DNA of 26,061 nt from CAZIUL01 sp964542475. GTDB taxonomy: Bacteria > Planctomycetota > B15-G4 > CAYZWU01. Each line of letters starts with the position of its first letter. The stretch's first letter is position 1. Below, piece by piece: positions 7,248-15,470 of this stretch. The stretch is from positions 1 to 26,061 of the forward strand of contig CAZIUL010000057.1 of NCBI GenBank assembly GCA_964542475.1, written 5' to 3'. Made by a program: the position numbers and the translations under genes. The notes beneath the pieces are model-generated. The model ran no database searches and had not been told where the DNA came from. It saw only the letters and a program-made list of their open reading frames with translations.

Positions 7248-9464
7248 TCAAAGCCTCTCCACCTTTATCACGGTTGCTTCCACTGTCTTGTCCGGCAGCT
7301 CCATTGTCACCTCTTCGCCATCCCTCCTGCCGAGTAGCGGTATTGCGAGCGGAGCCTGGTACGAGACAACACCCGGCTCGCCGATGTCCCACGGGCCGAG
7401 GATGGTGAAGCTCTCTCGTTCATCATCTCCCTCTTTCTGAATCGTGACCCTGGTTCCAGGGGCTGCCACTCCCTCGGGTATGGCCTGTTCCTCGATCGCC
7501 TTCACCTTTGCCAGCTCATCCTGGATCAGGGTGGCTTTTTCGGTCAGGAGTCGCTGCTCCTCTAGCGCTGCCGTCCATTCGGCGTTTTCGCTCAGGTCGC
7601 CTAAAGAGGCGGCTTTCCCGATGGCCTCGCTAATCTGCGGCATCTTTTCCTCGGTAATGCGCCTGAGCTCCTCTTCCCTTCGGCTTATTCCGTTCAGCGT
7701 GCAGAAAATGCTGTCCTCTTCCCAGAAATACTTGTCTTCTTTCTTGCCGAGTTCGGGAAACCTGTACCGGATCTCGTTGTCCAGGTACTCCTGCGTTTTG
7801 AAGGGAAGGTACGATGTCATGTGAACCATGCTCATTGCGCGTGAAAGCTCCTCTATCGTGCCTGACAGCACGAACTTCTCGATCGGCTTGCGCTTGGGAT
7901 CGAAAAAAAGCTCTTCGTAGCGCTTGATGAGTTCGAGCCAGCTCTTCTTTTCCTCCCTTTGCTTTAAAAGAGGGGATTCCAGGCATCGGAGCAGGGCCAG
8001 AACAACCTGCCCGTCCCCCGGCGTGCCTGCCACCTCATTATCAACAGCATTGCCCAAAACCTTGCGGGCCAGGTAGTAGATGGGCCATGGCGCCTGCCAC
8101 GGCGATTCCATGAGTTTGCGGAACCTGGCCATCAACGCTTCCGCTTCTGTCCGGCCCTCCTTTATCATGAGATGGGCGGCGGGATCCAGGAGCGACTGCG
8201 GCAGCCTGTCATAAGCCCTGCACAAGAGCTTCGCCCATTTTTCAGGAAACGCCCTCCGAGAGCAGGTCAGTGCAAGAGCTTTGCCCCTACCCGTGGGAAC
8301 AGAACCCAAAAGCTCAGCCAGATCGAGGGCCATTGCCCCCTCCTCCTCTTCTTCCTCTCCTGTAAGCAGCTCCCGAACCATGTCATCCGATGACACGGAC
8401 GGGTCAGCCCCATGTTCTTCCAGCAGGAGGATCGCATCCAGCAAAACACCGCCTGTCTCACCGCTTGCAAGCATATCGTCCACGCGCTTGGACACCTCAT
8501 CGAGAAGCCCCTGCTTGAGCTCCTTGCCTGGAGTGGAGCCGAGATACACCCGCACCTTATCGACAACGTCGGTGATGCTTTTTTCAGCTTGTACCGCATC
8601 CATTGCCTCATCGTCCAGCGAAACCGGCTCGTCTCTCAGCTTGAACACCGGTCGCGAGCCGCCTTCCACAAGAAGGTACGGATCCTTGAACGCGGCCTTC
8701 TTCGCCCTTGTCCACCAGCGCTGCCACTCCGACGGCGGGATCACTTTTTCGACGAGTATCTCTTTTATCTTCGCTGCCCCGAGTTTTTTTCCGGGTCTCA
8801 AGGCCAGTGCCTTGCGCAAGGCAAGAGCCGGGTTTTCCTTCGCCATTTCAGCGAGCTCTTTGCGTCTTGTCATGAGCATGACCCTGAACTCATCCGGATC
8901 GAGCGGCACCAGGCTCTCCGTGGCGGAAGTGAGCGGCAGCTCCCTCATGAAACCGTCCTCGAAGCGGACCTTTATATCCCAGGTCATCTCGTTGTAGCAT
9001 TCGATGACGCCTACTCCCCAGCCGGCTTTGTGCTCAACTCCGACACCGGGTTTGTACGGCTCGAACGAGTCGAAAAGATCGAGCCCCTTATCGAGTGCAA
9101 CACCTTCGTCAAGCCTGCACCCTCTCAAAAAAGCCTCCAACCAGACCTCACCCTTGTACACCTCGCGGATCTGGCGCATGAGGCCGCGGCGTGTGGAAGG
9201 ATCCTTGGGTTTAAGCCTCGCCATTCTTCTGGCGATCAGCAACGCATCCTCGCTTCGTTTCAACCGCTCGTATGTCTCGAAAACCAGAGGGAGCAGTTCA
9301 ATCGAACTTTCCTTGCGGACCTCGGGATCGATACAATCCAGCGCGTCCAGGAAAAGGTGCGCCGGGCCCGGATTGTCAAGGGCCTCCAGCCATGCCTCTT
9401 CCAGGGTATCCATGTCGTCGTTTCTTGCGATCGATTTCAAAAACTCCCCGTTCATCGCTTCCAT
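7248..9464 (-). CDS. greA: long GreA-type transcript cleavage factor
   Basis: The product is 738 residues from ATG 9464, which follows AGGAG by five bases. An upstream in-frame ATG at 9509 (15 codons earlier) has a poorer site, and its extension would contain this ribosome binding site. Residues about 590-662 are the Gre coiled coil, with the tip motif GDLSENAEW (Asp623 and Glu626 are the usual Mg-coordinating acids of the RNA polymerase secondary channel). Residues about 665-738 are the FKBP-like Gre domain (PLAIPLLGRRDGEEV). Normal GreA is about 160 residues. Here some 580 residues precede it: a helical region, then a Tudor- or CarD-like segment near residue 150 (HKAGWGVGVIECYNEMTWDIKVRFEDG in pieces), then more helices. 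Chlamydial and spirochaetal GreA proteins carry comparable long extensions. It should rescue backtracked RNA polymerase; the extension's role is unknown. Confidence 0.88.
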   Translation of the reverse strand: MEAMNGEFLKSIARNDDMDTLEEAWLEALDNPGPAHLFLDALDCIDPEVRKESSIELLPLVFETYERLKRSEDALLIARRMARLKPKDPSTRRGLMRQIREVYKGEVWLEAFLRGCRLDEGVALDKGLDLFDSFEPYKPGVGVEHKAGWGVGVIECYNEMTWDIKVRFEDGFMRELPLTSATESLVPLDPDEFRVMLMTRRKELAEMAKENPALALRKALALRPGKKLGAAKIKEILVEKVIPPSEWQRWWTRAKKAAFKDPYLLVEGGSRPVFKLRDEPVSLDDEAMDAVQAEKSITDVVDKVRVYLGSTPGKELKQGLLDEVSKRVDDMLASGETGGVLLDAILLLEEHGADPSVSSDDMVRELLTGEEEEEEGAMALDLAELLGSVPTGRGKALALTCSRRAFPEKWAKLLCRAYDRLPQSLLDPAAHLMIKEGRTEAEALMARFRKLMESPWQAPWPIYYLARKVLGNAVDNEVAGTPGDGQVVLALLRCLESPLLKQREEKKSWLELIKRYEELFFDPKRKPIEKFVLSGTIEELSRAMSMVHMTSYLPFKTQEYLDNEIRYRFPELGKKEDKYFWEEDSIFCTLNGISRREEELRRITEEKMPQISEAIGKAASLGDLSENAEWTAALEEQRLLTEKATLIQDELAKVKAIEEQAIPEGVAAPGTRVTIQKEGDDERESFTILGPWDIGEPGVVSYQAPLAIPLLGRRDGEEVTMELPDKTVEATVIKVERL

Positions 9465-9604
9465 CAGCACTCCTGTGTTTGTATCTCTTGCCGCAATCGA
9501 AGCAGGCATATCGGTCTGAATGATCCTGCCGAAAACCAGAGAATATCAAAAACAGCACTTATTCCCCCCCACACTTTTCGAAAAAATGAATGGACGGATT
9601 TTCC

Positions 9605-9634
9605 CTGACGCGCGTATGCCGGCTCTGTTAAAAT
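9605..9634 (+). promoter_or_regulatory. candidate promoter for the radical SAM gene
   Basis: CTGACG (9605-9610), an 18-nt spacer and TAAAAT (9629-9634) give a moderate sigma70-like match in the 198-base gap between the divergent greA-like and radical SAM genes. The transcript would start near 9641, leaving a very short leader without an evident ribosome binding site. No clear promoter for the greA-like gene was found in the same gap. Confidence 0.4.
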
Positions 9635-9662
9635 CCATTCAAATGAATTATGCGCGCGCCAC

Positions 9663-11216
9663 ATGTGTTTTGCATCCGGACAACCTCTCTTGAAGAAGCT
9701 CGATATAGTATTCGCCAACCTTAACGGGAACCTCTATGCGGACGGCTCGCGTATCTTGTGCGCGCGCCTGAAGAAGATGGGCCACAATGTCCGCATGATC
9801 TTTCTGATCGAGCGCGAAAGGGAGCACTACTCCGACTACACGATCGACCAGTTTGTACAGCTCTGCGCGGGCGCGGACCTGATCCTGCTGTCGTTTCTGA
9901 GCGACGGCTACCTTCGAGCGGCGCGCCTCACCAATAAAGTTCGGGAGCGCGTTGAAGCGAGGATAGTCTGGGGCGGGCTGCACGCCACGATCGCGCCGGA
10001 AGAGTGCATGAAGCACGTGGACATTCTCTGCCGGGGCGAGGGGGATGAAGCGCTGCCGGAGTTCGTGGAAGCGTGCGCGGCCGGGAGCCCGGTTCACGGC
10101 ATAAAAAACTTCTGGGTGCGGCGTAACGGCGAGGTCATCAGAAACGAGATGCGCCCCCTGATACAGGATCTCGACTCGAACCCCTGGCCTGACTATTCGA
10201 TCGAAAACAATTTCGTCAGGGACTCGGACGACAAGATCAAGCCGATGACCGTAGAGTTCATGGCCGAATATCACAACATGGTCCCGCTCGGGTTCTGCAA
10301 CTACCAGGTAACTTCCACGCGCGGGTGCGCGCAGGTTTGCTCTTACTGCTACAACGCGACCTTCAAGCAGATGTTCCCGCACCAGCGCAGAGTCCGGTTC
10401 CGCTCCCTCGACGATGTTGTCCGCGAGATCCGCAGCGTGCTCGACGAGTACCCGTTCTTCAGAAGCTTTTCCTTTTCAGACGACGATTTCTTCCTACGCC
10501 CGGTGAAGGATCTCAAACAGCTGTCCGAGCTCATCAGGGAAAACCTGTCCGATGTCATTTCAAGATCGTTCTGGAGCGCGGCGATAACTCCGTCAACGCT
10601 TACCGAAGAAAAGCTCGACATTCTGGTCCCTGTCGGCCTGAGGGCGATCACAATCGGTGTCCAAACCGGAAGCGAGCGTTTGAACCGCGATGTCTACAAC
10701 CGCCGGTTCAAGAACGAGCTCTTTCAAAAAAAAGCTGCCGTCCTTGACAAGAGCTTCCACAAGGAGCTGATCGTTCTTCTCGATTTCCTCATCAACTGCC
10801 CATATGAAACCGATGATGACCACGTTGACACAATCAAGCTGTTCATCGACATGCCCAACTGGTTCCAGGCAAACCTGTACAGGTTCACCTTTTACCCCGG
10901 AGCCCCGATATTCGACCGCGCTGTCAGCGAGGGGATAATCGACAACAAACCTGAAACGTACAGCGCAAAGGAGTTCTGGCCGTTTTTCTACGGCGGGTAC
11001 TCTTTCATGGTTCACGCTCTCGTGCTGGTGTCGAGCACGAACTTCATACTTCCGGGCTGGGTGAAGAGGTTTCTGATCAGCAGGCCCGTGCGGTTCATCG
11101 GGAGGTTCGTCCCCCAGAAGGTTCTGGATCTAATACCCTGGGATTCGCTCTACAGGAAGCTCTGGTCAAAGAACCAGCAGGCCATCTACAAGGGGCGGGA
11201 GCTGAAGCACAGGTGA
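9663..11216 (+). CDS. B12-binding radical SAM protein
   Basis: This protein has 517 residues. Residues about 12-140 form a cobalamin-binding Rossmann domain (ADLILLSFLSDGYLRAARL, then GGLHATIAPEE and RGEGDEALPEF). Residues about 215-420 form the radical SAM barrel, with the 4Fe-4S motif C222-x3-C226-x2-C229 in STRGCAQVCSYCYN and the downstream strand ITIGVQTGSERLN. The C-terminal 100 residues are unassigned and include hydrophobic stretches. The family covers methyltransferases and other radical enzymes; the substrate cannot be read from sequence, and no biosynthetic neighbours are present. The ATG at 9663 lacks a clear ribosome binding site. A TTG at 9690, just before KKLDIVFANLN, is an alternative start. 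The gene stands alone, divergent from greA and ending at a strong hairpin. Confidence 0.88.
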   Translation: MCFASGQPLLKKLDIVFANLNGNLYADGSRILCARLKKMGHNVRMIFLIEREREHYSDYTIDQFVQLCAGADLILLSFLSDGYLRAARLTNKVRERVEARIVWGGLHATIAPEECMKHVDILCRGEGDEALPEFVEACAAGSPVHGIKNFWVRRNGEVIRNEMRPLIQDLDSNPWPDYSIENNFVRDSDDKIKPMTVEFMAEYHNMVPLGFCNYQVTSTRGCAQVCSYCYNATFKQMFPHQRRVRFRSLDDVVREIRSVLDEYPFFRSFSFSDDDFFLRPVKDLKQLSELIRENLSDVISRSFWSAAITPSTLTEEKLDILVPVGLRAITIGVQTGSERLNRDVYNRRFKNELFQKKAAVLDKSFHKELIVLLDFLINCPYETDDDHVDTIKLFIDMPNWFQANLYRFTFYPGAPIFDRAVSEGIIDNKPETYSAKEFWPFFYGGYSFMVHALVLVSSTNFILPGWVKRFLISRPVRFIGRFVPQKVLDLIPWDSLYRKLWSKNQQAIYKGRELKHR

Positions 11217-11223
11217 AGAGGAA

Positions 11224-11253
11224 GAAGAGGGCGAAAGATTTTTCGCCCTCTTC
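11224..11253. terminator. hairpin between convergent radical SAM and amidohydrolase genes
   Basis: gaagagggcgaaa (11224-11236) pairs perfectly with tttcgccctcttc (11241-11253) around a gatt loop, giving 13 base pairs. It starts eight bases after the radical SAM stop and lies 79 bases past the end of the amidohydrolase operon, so it may serve both. U tracts are absent or short on both strands. The core GGGCGAAA/TTTCGCCC is the same as in the hairpin at 7178-7200. Confidence 0.55.
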
Positions 11254-11331
11254 CAGCCGTTGCAAATCAATAACATTGCCGGAGGCAGGGCAGAAAAACG
11301 CCGGATTACCATTTATTCGAAATGAAACCGC

Positions 11332-12741
11332 TCATTTGGGGTCGGTGTTTTCCTCGGTTTCATCATCATCCGTCCCCATCCCAAAATCCGGCATCTCCGC
11401 GGCCGGCCGGGGCCAGAACTCGATCCTTTTGCTAGGGCTTTTGTCACGCGGGCGCACATGCGCGAAAAGCGAATCTTTCTGCTTGTCGTAAACCACCCGG
11501 CCGTTCACAACCGTCCACTGTACAAGCGTGTTGTAATGCAGAAGATCGCCGTCGCACACGATGAAGTCGGCATCCTTTCCCTTCTCGATCGAACCCACTC
11601 TCTTGTCGATATTAAGCAGCCTCGCCGCGCCTATGGTGATCGATTCCACAGCCGCCTTGTCAGGCAGGCCTCCCCGGACGGCAAAAGCAGCTTCTATTGG
11701 CAGGGCAAGCAGGTCACGCCCGGTTATCCCGCCAAGCGATATACCGGACCCTGCAGGAAGAATCGCAATTTTCACGCCGCGGTCGTGAAGGATCCCGGCG
11801 TTTTCGATGCTCGATCCGGTAAGCCGGGCAGTGCGCCGGTTCCGGGATGCCTTTCGCCTCGGGGTCACTACCATGCCCACTCCTGCACGGCCGATCTGAT
11901 CAGCCATTGTCCATGCCTCGGCTCCGCCGAATATCACAAGCTCGAATCCAAATCGCGAAGCCAGTTCGCATGCATCGCTGATGTTTTGGGCGCTGTCCGC
12001 GCTCATCTTTGCCTTTGTTTCGCCCTTTAGCAGCTTGAGATAGTTATCGTACTTGCCTTTGATCCACTTGTTGTCAGGCTCCTGAGCATCGTTTCCCATC
12101 GTTGTTTTCTCTGCCTCGTATTCCGCAAGATCCCTCAGGTATCGCGCAACCTTTTCCAGGTCCCTTCTCAACTCCTGGCGCTTCGTGGGCGATCTTCTCG
12201 AATAGCTCAACGAGGTGAAGAGGCCGCGTTTCAAAACCATTCCATCGGTGGTGCCGTACGTAAGCTTGGCTGCCGTGCTTCCCGTTACCACGGTTGTCAA
12301 CCCGCCTGCCAGGGCAAGAACCATGTTCAAACCGTAGAGGTCGGTGGAGTTTTCCGGCGGCTCCTTTCCGAGAATGCCGTACGAGTTAACCGCTATCAGG
12401 CCCGGGTAGACACGGAAACCACTGACATCGAGCTCTTCACAGTCTTCAGGCAGATCCAAGCCATTACCCATCCTCTCGATCACGCCGTTTTTTACGAGGA
12501 TATCAGTGCCCTTGAGTATCCCGCCCGTTACCGTGTATACATCACCGCCGAGAATGGCGATGTAGCGGTCTTTTACTTCTGCTACCTCCTCCTTTTTTTC
12601 CGTTTCTTCCTTTTTTTCCGTTTCTCCGCTTTTCACCGGTTTACGGGCAGGTTTTTCATCAAGCCCGAAAACACACGGCATAAACAGGCAGATCAAGCAG
12701 ATGTAAACTCCGGGGAAGGTGAATGTTCTCGCGCTCCTCAT
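11332..12741 (-). CDS. exported amidohydrolase-fold protein, metal site lost (operon gene 8)
   Basis: This protein has 469 residues. ATG 12741 follows AGGAG by seven bases, and that site overlaps the TAG stop of the preceding gene (TAGGAG). Residues 1-26 are a signal peptide, followed by a Glu/Lys-rich stretch (about 37-57). The first strand motif reads PGLIAVNSY (113-121), so the HxH metal ligands are Asn119 and Tyr121. Later segments keep the fold: FGFELVIFGGAEAW, then RVGSIEKGKDADFIVCDGD, which is the composite beta-sandwich of the amidohydrolase superfamily. The usual catalytic Asp loop is replaced by LPAGSGISLGG. It is therefore probably not a metal hydrolase. Last gene of the eight-gene operon; no function can be given. 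Confidence 0.85.
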   Translation of the reverse strand: MRSARTFTFPGVYICLICLFMPCVFGLDEKPARKPVKSGETEKKEETEKKEEVAEVKDRYIAILGGDVYTVTGGILKGTDILVKNGVIERMGNGLDLPEDCEELDVSGFRVYPGLIAVNSYGILGKEPPENSTDLYGLNMVLALAGGLTTVVTGSTAAKLTYGTTDGMVLKRGLFTSLSYSRRSPTKRQELRRDLEKVARYLRDLAEYEAEKTTMGNDAQEPDNKWIKGKYDNYLKLLKGETKAKMSADSAQNISDACELASRFGFELVIFGGAEAWTMADQIGRAGVGMVVTPRRKASRNRRTARLTGSSIENAGILHDRGVKIAILPAGSGISLGGITGRDLLALPIEAAFAVRGGLPDKAAVESITIGAARLLNIDKRVGSIEKGKDADFIVCDGDLLHYNTLVQWTVVNGRVVYDKQKDSLFAHVRPRDKSPSKRIEFWPRPAAEMPDFGMGTDDDETEENTDPK

Positions 12742-12751
12742 CGATCGGCTC

Positions 12752-14158
12752 CTATTGAATCCGCTGCCCTTCGGCAGCTACAACTCCCTCGATCATGACC
12801 TTTTCTACACGGGCCAGCGGATCGAAAGGGTCATCGCTTAGAAAAAGCAGGTTAGCGTCCTTGCCCTTTTCAAGGCTCCCCACCCTGTCTCCCAGCCCGA
12901 GGATCCGGGCCGGGTGTAGTGTTATGGCATTCAACGCGGCCTCGCGCCCTAATCCCGCTTTCATCAGCCGCCCAAGCGACCTTAGAAAGCTCTCGTGTTC
13001 AGCTACGCTGTCAAGGGGCGGCGTAAGCGACACCTCGCATCCCGCCTCCGCCAAAAGGGCGGAGAGGTTCATCCGGTTGGTCGTTGATGGTTTGAAGTTG
13101 ATCACCGCTCTCAGGACAACCGCAGCCCCTTTTGTACCGAACTCATCCTTGACAACGGCCAGATCGGTGGAAGATGCTCTGCGCAGGGAGCGCGACCCGT
13201 TTTCCAGGCAAAAATCGAACGCGATGTCATACCCGTCTACAGCTTCCCTGAAGTGTACAAGATCGCTAGCCCTTGAAAGCACTACCAGGGCTTTTGCGTC
13301 TTTTTCCTTTTTTATCAGGTCCACAAGCGGCTTGTAAGCGGGATTGATCGGCGGTGGAGTGAACTTTGCGGGCTCTTCTTTTTTTTCCTTCTCTTCTGTT
13401 TTTTCATCCCCATCATCCGCAAGCGAACTCTTCTGACCGTTTCCGTTCTTCTCCTCGCCCTTCTTCTCGCTCTTCTTCTTCTCTTCTTCAGCAGCCTTTT
13501 TCTTTTCCGCTTCCTTCTTCTGTTTTTCTTCCCAGTCCTTCCGCGCCTTTTCCTGCTTTTCAATCTCCTTCTTTGCTGTGTCAAGGGCCTTTTCGAGGGC
13601 CGCTTTCTCCTTCGAAGGATTTGTCATGTTTATCAGAAGGTACGCGGAGCTGTCCAGGGTCCAATCCGCCCTTGTCGATCCGACAGGCTTGAATGCCATG
13701 GCCTGGCCAGGCAGGCTCGATCCATGGGGACGCATCCCGAACGTTGTGAATCCGCTGCTCAAGAGCTTCTCATAGCTGTCTTCATCCAGCTCGAACTCGT
13801 CCGAAACCTTCAGGTTGCACAAAACTCCTTTGCGGTTGAACGTTTTCAGCCCGATGGATGTGCAAGGGTTGACAAGGCCCGGCATGACCACGAGCTCTTC
13901 GGCGTGAATAACATCCGCCTCCCTGGGATAGTCGATGTTAGCGCCTACAGCCTCGATGACACCGTTTTTTATGACGATGATCCCGTTTTCGATCTCGTCG
14001 CCTTCAACCGGGATGATGCGCCCTGCAATCACGGCGACTATCCGGTCGGCATCCTCTGTTTCGGGGCTGTCCGGAGAAAAGCCGTACGTTGCGCCCCCAC
14101 ATAAAACCAGTGCTGCCACCATTACAAGGGCCGCGGCCCTGTCAGTCCTGCTCTTCAT
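12752..14158 (-). CDS. exported amidohydrolase-fold protein with charged insertion (operon gene 7)
   Basis: The product is 468 residues from ATG 14158, ten bases after AAGGAG. A TTG at 14179 is in frame but would place that site inside the gene. The signal peptide is residues 1-27. The first metal motif reads PGLVNPCTS (93-101), with Cys99 and Ser101 in place of the two His. Residues about 183-265 are a Lys/Glu-rich insertion, probably helical or disordered, containing NGNGQKSSLADDGDEK. After it the barrel resumes with PINPAYKPLVDLIKKEKDAKALVVLS and closes with RVGSLEKGKDANLLFLSDDPFDP. No catalytic Asp is seen (LTPPLDSVAEHES at that place). It is coupled to the next gene with ten bases between them. 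Predicted pseudoenzyme. Confidence 0.85.
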   Translation of the reverse strand: MKSRTDRAAALVMVAALVLCGGATYGFSPDSPETEDADRIVAVIAGRIIPVEGDEIENGIIVIKNGVIEAVGANIDYPREADVIHAEELVVMPGLVNPCTSIGLKTFNRKGVLCNLKVSDEFELDEDSYEKLLSSGFTTFGMRPHGSSLPGQAMAFKPVGSTRADWTLDSSAYLLINMTNPSKEKAALEKALDTAKKEIEKQEKARKDWEEKQKKEAEKKKAAEEEKKKSEKKGEEKNGNGQKSSLADDGDEKTEEKEKKEEPAKFTPPPINPAYKPLVDLIKKEKDAKALVVLSRASDLVHFREAVDGYDIAFDFCLENGSRSLRRASSTDLAVVKDEFGTKGAAVVLRAVINFKPSTTNRMNLSALLAEAGCEVSLTPPLDSVAEHESFLRSLGRLMKAGLGREAALNAITLHPARILGLGDRVGSLEKGKDANLLFLSDDPFDPLARVEKVMIEGVVAAEGQRIQ

Positions 14159-14222
14159 CGCCCAAGCACTCCTTATCAATTCCGTGTGCTGAATCGAGGC
14201 CTGATCCGGTTTCCCGGCGCTG

Positions 14223-15470
14223 TCAATAACGCTGCCCGTTCTTTTTGTCGTAGCACACCTTGCCGTTGATTATTGTCATCCGGCACGATGAGCGCGGATC
14301 CAGCGGATCGCCGGTCCATACTCCCAGGTCCGCATCCTTGCCGATCTCGATCGATCCGACAAGGTGATCTAGCATCGCTCCCTTGGCGGTGATCCGGGTG
14401 ATGCCCTTCAATGCCGGGTACGGTTCCCATCCCATCCTGCATGCCATCGCGGCCTGGAACGTGTGTTCCTCGATGGGCACGACAGGAGCGTCCGTCTCGG
14501 TGCCAAGGCGGGTCACCCCTCCTTCACACCACTTTGCAGGCACACCGTTGATCCGGCGGTCATTGCGGTCGAAAAATATGTTTCTAGGACCCGCTATGAT
14601 GACAATCTCCCGTTCCTCGGCTAGTTCTGCCAGCTTGTACGCATTAAAAGTAGAATGTGTCGGCACGGTCCAGAATCCGAAGTGATCGTGCATCATCTTA
14701 AAGGTAGCAAGGCACACCTGGTATGCCTGTGTGTGCATGCATGTGCCGTACTTTCCCCTGAAAAAGTCCCTGAAAGGCTCGTACGCGATGTCGATATCCG
14801 GAGCCTCTTCGGTTTCGTTGTTTTCAAAGGCGCACCAGGCATCGTGATAGTCCTTTATCCGATTCAGGGTGGTCCTGAGGTTCCAGTACATGAATGAGCG
14901 CCCCACCCTGTACCAGTACCGCTCGGGGTTCCCGGCCTGTGCCATTTTCATGCATCCCGGGTCCCTGATTATCGCCTCTTCAGGTGTTCTTCCCGTGGCC
15001 TTGTACATGATGCCGAAGCCGGACATGTTCGTACCGGATCCAGGGATCACGAGCAGTGTTGTCAGGCCGGCGGCTCTAGCGTTTTTCAACGCCTCGTTTC
15101 GCGATGCCGGCACCAGGCATTCGGTCGATCTCAAACCCGGGTTAGTCAGGTAAACGCTGTCGTTCAGGTCGGAAAGGCTTCCGCCCGAATGGCTGTGAAA
15201 ATCGACCAGTCCTGGAACGACCCAGCTATTGCGGGCATCGATCACCTTGTACCCGTCAGGGATGGCGAGCTCGCCTTCCTTTCCCATGGCTTCGAACCGC
15301 GTCCCCTTGATCAGCAAAACGGCATGGTTGATCACCGTATCGTCATCATCCATTGTGATCAGTTTGCCTGCACGGACAGCGATGCCCGGGCTGCTCCCTT
15401 CTTCGACAGCCATCAAAACGATGCAGAAAAAGCAGAAAACGGCTGCAACGGCTACCAGGCGCTTTATCAT
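14223..15470 (-). CDS. exported amidohydrolase with intact metal-site residues (operon gene 6)
   Basis: This 415-residue protein starts at ATG 15470, which overlaps the stop of the preceding gene (ATGA). GGAGG lies seven bases upstream. Residues 1-21 are a signal peptide. Unlike its neighbours it keeps the metal-site set of the imidazolonepropionase-like amidohydrolases (COG1228 type): His92 and His94 in PGLVDFHSHSGG, His246 in CMHTQAY, His272 in PTHSTFNAYKL and Asp327 in GTETDAP. No carboxylated Lys is evident, which is usual for the one-metal subgroup. It closes with VGSIEIGKDADLGVWTGDPLDP. It should hydrolyse a cyclic or linear amide outside the cytoplasm, but the substrate is unknown. It is the only array member with a full ligand set and thus the best candidate for the catalytic one. 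Confidence 0.88.
   Translation of the reverse strand: MIKRLVAVAAVFCFFCIVLMAVEEGSSPGIAVRAGKLITMDDDDTVINHAVLLIKGTRFEAMGKEGELAIPDGYKVIDARNSWVVPGLVDFHSHSGGSLSDLNDSVYLTNPGLRSTECLVPASRNEALKNARAAGLTTLLVIPGSGTNMSGFGIMYKATGRTPEEAIIRDPGCMKMAQAGNPERYWYRVGRSFMYWNLRTTLNRIKDYHDAWCAFENNETEEAPDIDIAYEPFRDFFRGKYGTCMHTQAYQVCLATFKMMHDHFGFWTVPTHSTFNAYKLAELAEEREIVIIAGPRNIFFDRNDRRINGVPAKWCEGGVTRLGTETDAPVVPIEEHTFQAAMACRMGWEPYPALKGITRITAKGAMLDHLVGSIEIGKDADLGVWTGDPLDPRSSCRMTIINGKVCYDKKNGQRY

Noticed and set aside
9465..9509. 15-codon N-terminal extension of the long GreA protein
   Set aside because: The strong AGGAG before ATG 9464 would lie inside the extension, and the upstream ATG has only a poorly spaced AGGA.
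8412..9608. 398-codon plus-strand ORF opposite the long GreA gene
   Set aside because: It is a shadow of the GC-rich minus-strand gene; no signal, motif or ribosome binding site, while the minus strand has a clear GreA domain.
9663..11216. Radical SAM protein as the maturase of the repeat-encoded mini-peptides
   Set aside because: The peptide copies are 9.5 and 15 kb away, on the opposite strand, with no precursor-recognition domain visible in the radical SAM protein.
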